Source: Candidatus Wallbacteria bacterium (GTDB lineage Bacteria > Muiribacteriota > UBA6191 > JACPRK01). Taken from it: a stretch of 33,112 nt of DNA. Numbering within the stretch: the first letter of the stretch is position 1; each line of letters opens with the position of its first letter. Under the pieces are notes generated by a model. It did no database searches, had not been told where the DNA came from, and worked only from the letters and a program-made list of their open reading frames with translations. Shown piece by piece: positions 14,559 to 22,592 of this stretch. Location of the stretch: the NCBI GenBank assembly GCA_016190005.1, contig JACPRK010000123.1, forward strand, positions 1-33,112, read 5' to 3'. The position numbers and the translations under genes were made by a program.

Positions 14559-15548
14559 ATGGAGCCAAAAAAGACGGCGGCTCGAGCTGCGATGGCGCTG
14601 GCGACGGCAGCGCTGCTCCTGGGTCTCTCGGAGGGCGTGCTGCGGGTGTTGCCGCTCGGGCAGTCGCTGGGACCGGACTGGAACCCGGGCGGGCTGGTCG
14701 ATCACGCGGTCTTCTGGGCACCGCTGGGAGAGACCGAAAACCCGGTCGGGGCGTCGCGCTACTGGCAACCGCTGAGAGGCGCCCACCCAAATCAGCAACC
14801 AGACCCGGACGTGATCCGGATCGTCTGTCTCGGTGGCTCCAGCACCTATGGCTGGCCGTTCGAGCAAGCATCGATCGCCTACCCCGCCCAACTGGAACAG
14901 GCCCTCAACGGGACCCGGCGCGGCCGTTACGAGGTGATCAACGCCGGCGAGGGCGGGTTCACGTCCTTCCAGGCGCTGGTCTACTTGCAGGGGCGTCTGG
15001 TCCACTACCGGCCCGCACTCGTGACCTTCTGCTTCGGCGCCAACGACGGCAACGACAACAGCGAGATCGGCACCGCGATGACCGACGAGGAGTACTGGGA
15101 CTGGCTCCAGAAGGCGGCACGTGGAGGCCGCGCGTGGAAGTTGCACGAGGCGGCGCGCGCGCTGCGCCTCTACATCTTGATCAAGCGCGCGGTGCACGAG
15201 ACGCGGGTGGCACTCTTGCCATACGTCTCCACGCCGCGGCGACGCGTGCCGGTCGATCGATTCGAGGCCAACGCGAACCGACTCGTCGAGCTCGGCAAGA
15301 CGCACGGGTTCCGGCCGGTCTTCCTGAGCGAGGCCCACCGAGAGCCTGGCGCCCGGGCGGAGTACCGAGCTGCGATGGAGCGGGTGGCCGCCGCGACGGG
15401 GGCACGGTACATCGACCTCCACTCGCTGCTACCCTCCGACTCGAAGGAGCGCGCGACTCTTTTCATCGACGAGATGCACCTCACCCAGGAGGGGCACCGC
15501 CGCGCGGCGGCAATCCTGGCGACCGAGCTGACGAGGGGCGGGCCATAG
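14559..15548 (+). CDS. SGNH/GDSL-family hydrolase, membrane-anchored
   Basis: A 329-residue protein with an N-terminal hydrophobic segment (AAMALATAALLLGLSEGVLRVL) acting as signal or anchor, so the catalytic domain faces the periplasm. The SGNH blocks are all present: IVCLGGSSTYG with nucleophile Ser94, NAGEGG (the Gly block), FCFGANDGND (the Asn block) and DEMHLTQEGH with Asp304 and His307. The family contains esterases, acyl- and acetyl-hydrolases and acetyltransferases acting on lipids or glycans. An ATG (14559) directly follows a GTG (14556); either may start. It is the first gene of a tight four-gene run ending with a carbamoyltransferase, an arrangement that suggests it trims or loads a group on the same product. 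Confidence 0.8.
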   Translation: MEPKKTAARAAMALATAALLLGLSEGVLRVLPLGQSLGPDWNPGGLVDHAVFWAPLGETENPVGASRYWQPLRGAHPNQQPDPDVIRIVCLGGSSTYGWPFEQASIAYPAQLEQALNGTRRGRYEVINAGEGGFTSFQALVYLQGRLVHYRPALVTFCFGANDGNDNSEIGTAMTDEEYWDWLQKAARGGRAWKLHEAARALRLYILIKRAVHETRVALLPYVSTPRRRVPVDRFEANANRLVELGKTHGFRPVFLSEAHREPGARAEYRAAMERVAAATGARYIDLHSLLPSDSKERATLFIDEMHLTQEGHRRAAAILATELTRGGP

Positions 15549-15561
15549 CGCGACCCTGGTG

Positions 15562-15567
15562 TATCAT
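15562..15567 (+). promoter_or_regulatory. -10 element (TATCAT), near-leaderless start
   Basis: TATCAT is followed by 9 nt and the ATG at 15577, inside the 28-bp gap after the SGNH gene. The small DUF5989 gene has no Shine-Dalgarno, so this may be an internal promoter for the last three genes of the module. Confidence 0.45.
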
Positions 15568-15576
15568 CCGTTTTCG

Positions 15577-15735
15577 ATGGAGATCCTGCTGATCTTGCGG
15601 GAGTACGCCCGCTTTCTATCCCGGGAGAAGAAGTGGTGGATCACTCCCATCGTCCTGGTGCTCCTGGTGCTCGTCCTGCTGGCGATGGCGACGGAGGGCA
15701 CCGCGATGATGCCGCTGGTCTACACACTCTTCTGA
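15577..15735 (+). CDS. DUF5989 / SxtK-like small membrane protein
   Basis: A 52-residue protein. It reads MEILLILREYARFLSREKKW, then W-I-T-P and a single membrane helix (IVLVLLVLVLLAMA), ending TAMMPLVYTLF. The charged REKKWW stretch before one helix and the aromatic C-terminus are the DUF5989 pattern. In the cyanobacterial saxitoxin cluster the homologue is called SxtK and lies beside SxtJ and the carbamoyltransferase SxtI, as it does here. No biochemical function is established for the family; I infer that it holds or positions the carbamoyltransferase at the membrane. It lies between the SGNH gene (28 bp upstream) and the SxtJ-like gene (6 bp downstream). Confidence 0.85.
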   Translation: MEILLILREYARFLSREKKWWITPIVLVLLVLVLLAMATEGTAMMPLVYTLF

Positions 15736-15741
15736 GGCTCC

Positions 15742-16044
15742 GTGAACAGCCCACACAGCATGGATTTCGAGGAAGCCGAGGGGAGCTCCAGCGCCGGGGA
15801 GTCGCCGGTGCAGGCCGCGGGCGGCTGGCGGCCCAGGCTGCGATACGCCCTGGAGACCGTGGTAGCGCTGCAGGTCCGAGTGGCGATGGGGGCCATCTAC
15901 CTGATCGTGCTCGGGCCCGTGAAGCTTCTGATGGTATTGCTCGGCTTCGATCCGATGGCGGGTGACCCGCTGGAACCGGGCAGCGACTACTCCGCCCCGC
16001 GCCGGCGGCCGCCCATGGACGAGCACCTGCGGAACACGTTCTGA
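15742..16044 (+). CDS. SxtJ-like small membrane protein
   Basis: A 100-residue protein beginning with GTG at 15742, 4 nt after GAGG that overlaps the previous stop; an ATG at 15760 is an alternative start. The first 45 residues are acidic and Ser/Gly-rich. A hydrophobic segment, VAMGAIYLIVLGPVKLLMVL, is followed by LGFDPMAGDPLEPG and a basic Pro-rich tail (RRRPPMDEHLRNTF). The helix followed by a xFxxDPL motif and a proline-rich charged tail fits the C-terminal half of SxtJ-type proteins, which are usually somewhat longer; the N-terminal half does not match, so I call it SxtJ-like from both sequence and position. Function of the family is unknown. Confidence 0.65.
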   Translation: MNSPHSMDFEEAEGSSSAGESPVQAAGGWRPRLRYALETVVALQVRVAMGAIYLIVLGPVKLLMVLLGFDPMAGDPLEPGSDYSAPRRRPPMDEHLRNTF

Positions 16045-16061
16045 CGCGGCGAGGAGCGGTC

Positions 16062-17807
16062 TTGGCGAAGCCGGTCTATATTCTCGGGATCTCCTGCTTC
16101 TACCACGACGCCGCCGCCGCGCTCCTCGCCGACGGCGTGCCCGTGGCCGCGGCGGAAGAGGAGCGCTTCACCCGCAAGAAGCACGACGCGTCGTTCCCCG
16201 TCCACGCCATCCGGCACTGCCTGTCCCGCGCCGGCATCGAGAGCCGAGAGCTCGACAGGGTCGTCTTCTACGAAAAGCCGATCCTGAAGTTGGATCGGAT
16301 CTTCTCGACGTTCCTCTCCACGTGGCCACGAAGCCTAGGCACCTTCGTCACCGCGATGCCGCCGTTCCTGAAGCGAAAGTTGATGGTCGAGCGACACGTG
16401 CGCCAGGCGCTCGGCTGGGACGGCCCGATCCTCTACAGCGACCACCATCTGAGCCACGCGGCCAGCGCCGCCTTCTTCAGCGGGCTGGAGCGCACGGCCG
16501 TGTTGACGGTCGATGGCGTGGGCGAGTGGGCCTCCGCCGCCGGCTGGAAAGCCGGACCTGGCGAGCTCTCGCAGCTCTGGGAGCTGCGCTTTCCCCACTC
16601 CCCGGGTCTGCTCTACACCGCCTTCACCCAGTACCTGGGTTTCCGCGTCAACAGCGCCGAATGCAAGGTGATGGGCCTGGCGCCCTACGGGCGACCCGTG
16701 TACCGCGACATGATTCTGGATAGAATCGTGCGATTGCGTCCGGACGGAAGCTTCCGGCTGGAGCTCGAGCTCTTCGAGTTCACCTGGGGCCGCCGGATGG
16801 TAGGCGAGCGCTTCGCGCGCCTCTTCGGCCGCCCGGCCCGGGACGCCGAGTCCCCGGACCTGGAGCAGTTCCACATGGACGTCGCCTCCAGCATCCAGGC
16901 GGTCCTCGACGAGATCGTGGGCCGGATGGCGTTGGACTTGATGGAGCGAACGGGTCTCGATTCTCTCTGCCTCGCGGGGGGAGTGGCCCTCAACTGCGTC
17001 GCCAATGAGCGCGCGCGTCGGCGGACCGGGGCTCGCGGCTTCTTCGTCCAGCCCGCCGCGGGGGACGCCGGCGGGGCCCTGGGAGCCGCCGCGGTGGTCG
17101 ATCGGCTCCTGCTCGGCAACGGACCCAGGCCGCCGCTGGAACACGTCTACCTCGGCCCCGATTTCTCTCAGGCAGAGATCGATCGCGTGCTGGCCGAACA
17201 GGGAGCCGTATCCCGCCGACTGGAGCCCGATGAGCTGGTGCGCTCCGTCGCCCAGCAGCTGGAGCTAGGGCGCGTCATCGGCTGGTTCCAGGGCGCCATG
17301 GAGTTCGGACCGCGTGCGCTCGGCAACCGCAGCATCCTGGCCGACCCTCGTCCCGCCGGCATGCGCGAAAAGCTCAACGCAAAGATCAAGTTCCGCGAGG
17401 GCTTCAGGCCCTTCGCGCCGGCCGTCCCGCTCGAGGAGGCCCCGCGCTGGTTCGGCGACACGCCCGAGTCCCCCTACATGCTGCTCACCGCTCAGGTCTC
17501 TGCCGGCCTGGTCCCGATTCCCGCGGTCACGCACGTCGACGGCTCCGCCCGGCTGCAGACGGTCAGGCAGACCGCCAACCCACTCTTCCACGCGCTGCTC
17601 CAGGAGTTCGGCCGCCGCACCGGCGTGCCCATCCTGGTCAACACCTCCTTCAACGTCCGAGGAGAGCCGATCGTCTGCACCCCACTGGACGCCTGGCGCT
17701 GCTTCATGTCGAGCGGCCTCGACGACCTCGTGCTGGGCGACCGGCTGCTGCGCAAGGAAGATCAGCCGGCGGCCGCGCTCAGCGGCGGCCCCAGGGAGCT
17801 CGACTGA
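16062..17807 (+). CDS. carbamoyltransferase, NodU/CmcH/SxtI family
   Basis: A 581-residue enzyme. The N-terminal Kae1/TsaD-like domain begins ILGISCFYHDAAAALLADG and continues VAAAEEERFTRKKHDASFPV; DHHLSHAASAAF is the conserved metal/ATP histidine motif, and SLCLAGGVALNCVANERAR and MEFGPRALGNRSILADPR are also diagnostic. The C-terminal domain (about 370-570, with VNTSFNVRGEPIVCTP) is the carbamoyl-adenylate part. The family transfers carbamoyl from carbamoyl phosphate, through carbamoyl-AMP, to a hydroxyl of a sugar, antibiotic or toxin. It starts at TTG 16062 with GAGGAG (16051-16056) upstream. Position after SxtK- and SxtJ-like genes identifies an SxtI-type system; the acceptor molecule is not revealed, and no other toxin or glycan genes are in the window. 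Confidence 0.92.
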   Translation: MAKPVYILGISCFYHDAAAALLADGVPVAAAEEERFTRKKHDASFPVHAIRHCLSRAGIESRELDRVVFYEKPILKLDRIFSTFLSTWPRSLGTFVTAMPPFLKRKLMVERHVRQALGWDGPILYSDHHLSHAASAAFFSGLERTAVLTVDGVGEWASAAGWKAGPGELSQLWELRFPHSPGLLYTAFTQYLGFRVNSAECKVMGLAPYGRPVYRDMILDRIVRLRPDGSFRLELELFEFTWGRRMVGERFARLFGRPARDAESPDLEQFHMDVASSIQAVLDEIVGRMALDLMERTGLDSLCLAGGVALNCVANERARRRTGARGFFVQPAAGDAGGALGAAAVVDRLLLGNGPRPPLEHVYLGPDFSQAEIDRVLAEQGAVSRRLEPDELVRSVAQQLELGRVIGWFQGAMEFGPRALGNRSILADPRPAGMREKLNAKIKFREGFRPFAPAVPLEEAPRWFGDTPESPYMLLTAQVSAGLVPIPAVTHVDGSARLQTVRQTANPLFHALLQEFGRRTGVPILVNTSFNVRGEPIVCTPLDAWRCFMSSGLDDLVLGDRLLRKEDQPAAALSGGPRELD

Positions 17808-17824
17808 GCGCCCTGCAGGAAATC

Positions 17825-17904
17825 GAGGGGCTCACGACTCGTTTGCCCAACCCACGGGGTCTCTCAACCCGCCGATGCGCCGGAAAGCGAGTCCTGTGTC
17901 CCTC
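17825..17904. repeat. degenerate copy of the GGGGACACACGACTC palindrome, overlapping the end of clpA
   Basis: The left arm at 17825-17845 and the reverse complement of 17884-17904 match at 16 of 21 positions. Both resemble the left arm of the perfect palindrome at 8414 (GGGG..CACGACTC.TTT). The arms are 38 bp apart. The right arm lies inside the coding sequence and forms the last residues of ClpA. It sits between the convergent carbamoyltransferase and clpA genes. Confidence 0.65.
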
Positions 17905-20140
17905 CATCTCCCGTCGCCTCGAAGACGAGCTGTTCCTCCAGGGCGTCGAGCACGACCCGGCCGCCGTCCTTCAGCTTGCCGAAGAGGAGATCGTCGGCCA
18001 GCGGGCGCTTGACCTCCAGACGCACGACACGCTGCATCGGCCGCGCGCCGAAGATCGGGTCGTAGCCCTTCTTCGCCAGCAGCGCTCGCGCGGCGTCCGT
18101 CGCCACCAGCTCCACCTTCCGCGCCGCCAGCTGCTCGGCCACCTCGCGGAGGAACTTGTCGACGATCAGCGTCATCGTCTCGGGCGCCAGCGGCTTGAAG
18201 GCGATCCGCGCGTCGAGCCGGTTGCGGAACTCGGGCGCGAACATCTGCTGGTAGGCCCGATCGTCCTCGTGGCGTGACGCGCGGGCCTTGCCCTCGAAGC
18301 CGACCCGCCGGCTCGCCAGCTCGCGAGCGCCGACGTTGCTCGTCATCAGGAGGATGACGTTCCGGAAGTCGGCCTGCTTGCCGTTGGTGTCGGTCAGCGT
18401 GCCGTGGTCCATCACTTGAAGAAGGATGTTGAAGACGTCGGGGTGGGCTTTCTCGATCTCGTCGAGCAACAGCACGGCGTGCGGGTTCTGGCTCACGGCC
18501 TCCGTCAGCAGACCGCCGCGGTCGTAGCCCACGTATCCCGGCGGGGCGCCGACCAGCCGACTGACCGTGTGGCGCTCCATGTACTCCGACATGTCGAATC
18601 GCAACAGCGCGATCCCCATGGTCTTGGCAAGCTGCTTGGCGACCTCGGTCTTGCCCACGCCGGTGGGGCCCGTGAACAGGAAGCAGCCGACCGGCCGCTC
18701 CGGCTGGCCGAGCCCGGCACGGTTCTGCTTGATGGCGGCCGCCAGCTCGTCGATCGCCTGCTCCTGGCCGAACACCGCCCGCTTGAGGTCGTCGGCCAGC
18801 GCCGCCAGGTTCTGCCGGGCGTCGGCCGTGACCTGCTTCGGGGGCACGCGGGCCATCCGCGCCACGACGCGCTCGATGTCGGTGCTGCGCACCACCGCCC
18901 GCCCCGCCAGCTTGCGAACAGCGCCGGCCTCGTCCATCAGGTCGATCGCCTTGTCTGGCAGCAGCCGTTCCCGCAGGTGGCGCGCGGCCAGCTCGGCCGC
19001 CGCCCGGATGGCCTTGTCGGTGTAGCGCACGCCGTGGAAGCTCTCGTAGTGGCTGCGAAGTCCCCGGAGGATGCGGACGGTGTCGGGCACCGACGGCTCC
19101 GTCACGTCGACCTTCTGGAAGCGGCGCGCCAGCGCGCGGTCCCGCTCCAGGTGCTGGCGGTAGTCCTGGAAGGTCGAGGAGCCGATGCAGCGCACCTTCC
19201 CGCGGGTCAGTGCCGGCTTGAGCAGGTTGGAGACGTCCATCGAGCTGCCGTTGGTGATGCCCGCCCCGACGACCGTGTGGATCTCATCGATGAAGAGGAT
19301 GGCGCCCGGCACCTCCTCGACCCGCTTCAGCACGCCCTTGATGCGCTCCTCGAAGTCGCCTCGGAATCGCGTGCCGGCCAGCATGGGACCCATGTCGAGC
19401 GACCAGATCGTCGAGCGGGCCAGCGGTGGCGGCACCCGTTTCTCGTGGATGGCGCGCGCCAGCCCTTCGACGATGGCCGTCTTGCCGACCCCCGGATCGC
19501 CGACGAGGATGGGGTTGTTCTTGCGGCGTCGCGCGAGGATCTCGATGGTGCGCTTGAGCTCCTTGTCGCGGCCCACGAGCGGGTCGATGCGCCCGGCGGC
19601 GGCCTCGTGGACGAGCTCCAAGCAGAACGATTCTAGCGGGTCGCCCATCGGCGGCGGGGCCTCGGTGCCGTCGGGACCGGGCGCCTGGGGCGAGTGCGGG
19701 CTGGCCGGCTTGCTCACGCGATGGGAGAGGAAGTTGATGATGTCGAGACGCGTGACGCCCTGCTCCTCCAGCAGCTGCGTGGCGTAGGAGTCGGGCTCGG
19801 CGTAGAGCGCCACCAGCACGTGCGGGCCAGTCACCGAGCGCTTGCCCGAGCTGACGACCAGGATCTGAGCGCGCTGGACCGCGCGCGAGAAGGCCAGCGT
19901 CGGACGGACCTCACCCGTCGTCGAGGAGGGCGCCAGCTCGTCACGCAGGAACCGGTCCAGGTCTCGCTTGAGCCGTGTCAGGTCCGCGCCCGCATGGCGC
20001 AGCACCTCGCGCGTCTCGTCGTCCAGCACCAGCGCGTAGAGCAGATGCTCCAGAGTCGCCAGCTCGTGGCCGCGCCGGGCCGCCTCGGTCATCGCAACCT
20101 GGATGGTGACTTCCAGTTCGGGGCTCAGCTCCGGCGTCAT
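17864..20140 (-). CDS. clpA: ATP-dependent Clp protease ATP-binding subunit ClpA
   Basis: A 758-residue AAA+ unfoldase that feeds substrates into the ClpP peptidase. In order: N-domain (about 1-145; starts ELSPELEVTIQVAMTEAARR), first AAA module with Walker A GDPGVGKT and Walker B ILFIDEIH, then the second module with GPTGVGKT and VLLLDEIE. The loop TSNVGARELASRRVGFEG carries VGF at the place of the ClpP-binding IGL/IGF tripeptide. There is no ClpB-type long middle domain, which separates it from ClpB. The ATG overlaps the clpS stop (ATGA, 20137-20140). The last about 14 residues (GGTQDSLSGASAG) are unlike other ClpA tails and are encoded by an intergenic repeat arm. No clpP gene is in the window. 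Confidence 0.95.
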   Translation of the reverse strand: MTPELSPELEVTIQVAMTEAARRGHELATLEHLLYALVLDDETREVLRHAGADLTRLKRDLDRFLRDELAPSSTTGEVRPTLAFSRAVQRAQILVVSSGKRSVTGPHVLVALYAEPDSYATQLLEEQGVTRLDIINFLSHRVSKPASPHSPQAPGPDGTEAPPPMGDPLESFCLELVHEAAAGRIDPLVGRDKELKRTIEILARRRKNNPILVGDPGVGKTAIVEGLARAIHEKRVPPPLARSTIWSLDMGPMLAGTRFRGDFEERIKGVLKRVEEVPGAILFIDEIHTVVGAGITNGSSMDVSNLLKPALTRGKVRCIGSSTFQDYRQHLERDRALARRFQKVDVTEPSVPDTVRILRGLRSHYESFHGVRYTDKAIRAAAELAARHLRERLLPDKAIDLMDEAGAVRKLAGRAVVRSTDIERVVARMARVPPKQVTADARQNLAALADDLKRAVFGQEQAIDELAAAIKQNRAGLGQPERPVGCFLFTGPTGVGKTEVAKQLAKTMGIALLRFDMSEYMERHTVSRLVGAPPGYVGYDRGGLLTEAVSQNPHAVLLLDEIEKAHPDVFNILLQVMDHGTLTDTNGKQADFRNVILLMTSNVGARELASRRVGFEGKARASRHEDDRAYQQMFAPEFRNRLDARIAFKPLAPETMTLIVDKFLREVAEQLAARKVELVATDAARALLAKKGYDPIFGARPMQRVVRLEVKRPLADDLLFGKLKDGGRVVLDALEEQLVFEATGDGGTQDSLSGASAG

Positions 20141-20463
20141 TGTGGCTCCATCGAGCAGCGTAGCGGGTATCCGCTGTCCCGGGCGTACTCACTCACCTGG
20201 GAGACCTTCGTCTCGGCGATGTCGCGCGGGTACACCCCGCACAACCCAAGCCCCGTGTGGTGCACCAGCAGCATGATCCGTGTTGCCTCGGTCACGTCTT
20301 TGTCGAAAAACTGCATCAGCACGTCCACGACGAAATCCATCGCTGTGAAGTCGTCGTTGTGCAGGAGGACCTTGTACTGGGTCGGCCGGCGGGTCTTGGT
20401 CTTGGAAATCGTCGCCACCCCGCCCTTTTGTTCGGGCGCTGAACGCGAGAAGTCTGACGCCAT
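20137..20463 (-). CDS. clpS: ATP-dependent Clp protease adaptor ClpS
   Basis: A 108-residue adaptor that binds N-degron substrates and delivers them to ClpA. After a basic, variable N-terminal tail of about 28 residues the core reads YKVLLHNDDFTAMDFVVDVL, LLVHHTGLGLCGVYPRDIAE and TKVSQVSEYARDSGYPLRCS, close to E. coli ClpS; the Asn-Asp-Asp and the His of VHH line the N-degron pocket. The ATG at 20463 has no Shine-Dalgarno but lies 8 nt after TAGAAT, so it is probably translated from a leaderless transcript. Its stop overlaps the clpA start as ATGA. A longer upstream frame exists but is antisense to nadE and not credible. Confidence 0.93.
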   Translation of the reverse strand: MASDFSRSAPEQKGGVATISKTKTRRPTQYKVLLHNDDFTAMDFVVDVLMQFFDKDVTEATRIMLLVHHTGLGLCGVYPRDIAETKVSQVSEYARDSGYPLRCSMEPQ

Positions 20464-20471
20464 TTGCCGGA

Positions 20472-20477
20472 ATTCTA
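20472..20477 (-). promoter_or_regulatory. -10 element (TAGAAT) of clpS-clpA, leaderless start
   Basis: On the minus strand TAGAAT is followed by 8 nt and the clpS ATG. It faces the nadE promoter, with about 90 bp between the two -10 elements and the heptad repeat tract in between. Confidence 0.55.
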
Positions 20478-20521
20478 CTGCATGCCCCCTCTTGGCAGCA
20501 GTAGACGTCTGCCGTCCCCCC

Positions 20522-20568
20522 TCTCGATTCTCAATTCTCGATTCTCGATTCTCGATTCTCGATTCTCG
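20522..20568. repeat. heptanucleotide tandem repeat, TCTCGAT type, 6.7 units
   Basis: Six 7-bp units TCTCGAT (the second is TCTCAAT) are followed by a partial TCTCG that runs directly into the nadE -10 TATGCT at 20569. The tract therefore covers the whole -35 and spacer region of nadE and lies between the two divergent promoters of clpS and nadE. The same heptad recurs at 23506-23533. Confidence 0.95.
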
Positions 20569-20574
20569 TATGCT
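20569..20574 (+). promoter_or_regulatory. -10 element (TATGCT) of nadE, leaderless start
   Basis: TATGCT is followed by 6 nt and the GTG at 20581. The -35 position lies within the heptad repeat, which offers no TTGACA-like sequence. Confidence 0.55.
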
Positions 20575-20580
20575 CTCACC

Positions 20581-22587
20581 GTGAAGCTGATCAAAGTCGG
20601 CGCGGCCGCACTCAACCAGACCCCCATGGCCTGGGACGCCAACGAGGCCAACATCCTGGCGGTCATCGAGGCCGCCCGGGCCGAGCAGGTCAGCATCCTC
20701 TGCCTCCCCGAGATGTGCATCAGCGGCTACGGCTGCGAGGACGCCTTCCACTCCAGAGGCACCCGCGAGACCGCCTGGAAGATCCTCCAGGAAGTCTTGC
20801 CCGCCACGCGCGGGATGATCGTCAGCCTGGGCTTGCCGGTGCTCTACAACAATGCGCTCTTCAACACCGTCTGTCTCGCCGCCAACGGGCACATCCTCGG
20901 GTTCCCTGCAAAGCGCTTCTTGGCCGGCGATGGCATCCACTACGAGCCGCGCTGGTTCAAGCCCTGGCCGCACGATAGCCACGCGCTGCTGCACGCGGGC
21001 GGCGTTGACTACCCGCTGGGCGACGTTTACTTCGACTGCGGCGACATCCGCATCGGCTTCGAGATCTGCGAGGACGCATGGGTAGCCGAACGGCCGGGTG
21101 GGACGCTTTCGTTGCGCGGAGTCGACGTGATCCTCAACCCCAGCGCCAGCCACTTCGCCTTCGGCAAGCACGAGGTCCGCAAGCGCTTCGTGCTCGAGGG
21201 GGCCCGTGCTTTCGGCGTTACCTACATCTATTCGAACCTCCTCGGAAACGAGGCCGGCCGCGTCATCTACGACGGCGGCGCCATCATCGCCAGCGGCGGC
21301 AAGATGGTGGCCCTGGGTCCCAGATTCTCGTTCGCGGACTTCGTCCTCACGACCGGAGTCATCGACGTCGACCTGACACGGATGGGGCAGGCGCGCACGG
21401 GCAGCTTCCAGCCCAAGCTCGACGTCCACCCCGCGGAGTGCGTCCAGACATCGTTCGCTTTCCCGGAGCTGGAACCCGCGCGCTCGACGGCCACCCCGGC
21501 CTCCTGGGAGACCGGCGCCCGGCTGAAGGAGGAAGAGTTTGCCCGGGCTGTGGCGCTCGGGCTCTTCGACTACATGAGGAAGAGCCGCTCCGAGGGGTTC
21601 GTCGTATCGATCAGCGGAGGGGCGGATTCGGCGGCGGTCTCATGCCTGGTGGCGGTGATGGTGGAGCTGGGGCTGGCCGAGCTCGGGCCCGAGCGGTTCC
21701 TCGGCAAGCTGGGTCATGTGCGCGAACTGGCCGGGAAGTCCGATGGGCCTGCTGCGGCCGCCAGGGAAGTCGTGCGTGCGCTCCTGACCTGCGCGTACCA
21801 GTCGACCGCCAACAGCTCCGACGTGACGCGCTCGGCGGCGCGCGGTGTCGCGGAGGCGATCGGTGCGCGCTTCCTGGAGCTGGACGTCGATAGCCTGGTC
21901 CAGCAGTACGTCGCGCTGGCAGCCGGCGGCCTGGGGCGCGAGCTCACCTGGGAGACCGACGACGTGGCGCTCCAGAACATCCAGGCGCGCGTCCGTGGGC
22001 CCAGCGTCTGGCTCCTGGCCAACGTGAAGCACGCGCTGCTGCTCTCCACCAGCAATCGGTCGGAAGCCGCCGTCGGATACGCGACCATGGACGGGGACAC
22101 CTGTGGCGGCCTCAGTCCCATCGCCGGGATCGACAAGGCCTATCTGCGGCGCTGGCTCGTCTGGATGGAGCGGGAAGGGCCCGACGGGCTGCACCCCATT
22201 GCCGCCCTGGCGGCCGTCACCGCGCAGGCTCCCACCGCGGAGCTGAGGCCCTCGGGGTCCCACCAGACCGACGAAGCCGACCTGATGGCCTACGAGCTCC
22301 TCGACGCCGTCGAGCGCGCCGCCATCCGCGACAAGCAGACGCCGGTCGAGGTCTTTCGCCGGATGAAGGTCGAGTTTCCTCAATACGCGCGCGGCGAGCT
22401 CGCCGTCTGGGTCGAGCGCTTCTTCCGGCTCTTCTGCCGCAACCAGTGGAAGCGCGAACGCTACGCCCCGTCGTTTCACCTCGACGACGAGAACCTCGAC
22501 CCCAAGACCTGGTGCCGCTTCCCGATCCTCTCCGGCAACTTCGACCGCGAGCTCGCCGAGCTGAAAGCCTACGTCGCGCAAAAGTAG
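20581..22587 (+). CDS. nadE: glutamine-dependent NAD+ synthetase
   Basis: A 668-residue enzyme that amidates nicotinic acid adenine dinucleotide to NAD+ using ammonia from glutamine. Residues 1-about 300 are the nitrilase-fold glutaminase with the triad Glu44 (CLPEMC), Lys111 (FPAKRF) and Cys163 (FEICEDAW). From about residue 315 the synthetase domain shows the PP-loop SGGADS (345-350), then STNRSEAAVGYATMDGD and the helix LSPIAGIDKAYLRRWL. The GTG at 20581 is chosen: conserved sequence starts there (KLIKVGAAALNQTPMAWDAN) and a -10 lies 6 nt upstream, while an upstream ATG frame would translate the heptad repeat. It is convergent with the enoyl-CoA hydratase gene across a long hairpin. Confidence 0.93.
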   Translation: MKLIKVGAAALNQTPMAWDANEANILAVIEAARAEQVSILCLPEMCISGYGCEDAFHSRGTRETAWKILQEVLPATRGMIVSLGLPVLYNNALFNTVCLAANGHILGFPAKRFLAGDGIHYEPRWFKPWPHDSHALLHAGGVDYPLGDVYFDCGDIRIGFEICEDAWVAERPGGTLSLRGVDVILNPSASHFAFGKHEVRKRFVLEGARAFGVTYIYSNLLGNEAGRVIYDGGAIIASGGKMVALGPRFSFADFVLTTGVIDVDLTRMGQARTGSFQPKLDVHPAECVQTSFAFPELEPARSTATPASWETGARLKEEEFARAVALGLFDYMRKSRSEGFVVSISGGADSAAVSCLVAVMVELGLAELGPERFLGKLGHVRELAGKSDGPAAAAREVVRALLTCAYQSTANSSDVTRSAARGVAEAIGARFLELDVDSLVQQYVALAAGGLGRELTWETDDVALQNIQARVRGPSVWLLANVKHALLLSTSNRSEAAVGYATMDGDTCGGLSPIAGIDKAYLRRWLVWMEREGPDGLHPIAALAAVTAQAPTAELRPSGSHQTDEADLMAYELLDAVERAAIRDKQTPVEVFRRMKVEFPQYARGELAVWVERFFRLFCRNQWKRERYAPSFHLDDENLDPKTWCRFPILSGNFDRELAELKAYVAQK

Positions 22588-22592
22588 GCCGC

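Noticed and set aside
14559-17807. Toxin (saxitoxin-type) biosynthesis cluster
   Set aside because: Only the carbamoyl-transfer part is present; no polyketide, amidinotransferase or tailoring genes are found, so the homology says nothing about toxin production.
18404-19636. 410-codon plus-strand frame
   Set aside because: It is antisense to clpA, whose identity is certain.
20522-20568. CRISPR-like array
   Set aside because: The 7-bp units are contiguous with no spacers; it is a simple tandem repeat. The same holds for 23506-23533, 14480-14514 and 31535-31569.
20464-20580. Upstream in-frame start for nadE that would add 39 residues
   Set aside because: The extra residues translate the heptad repeat, and the -10 plus GTG at 20581 fits the family N-terminus.
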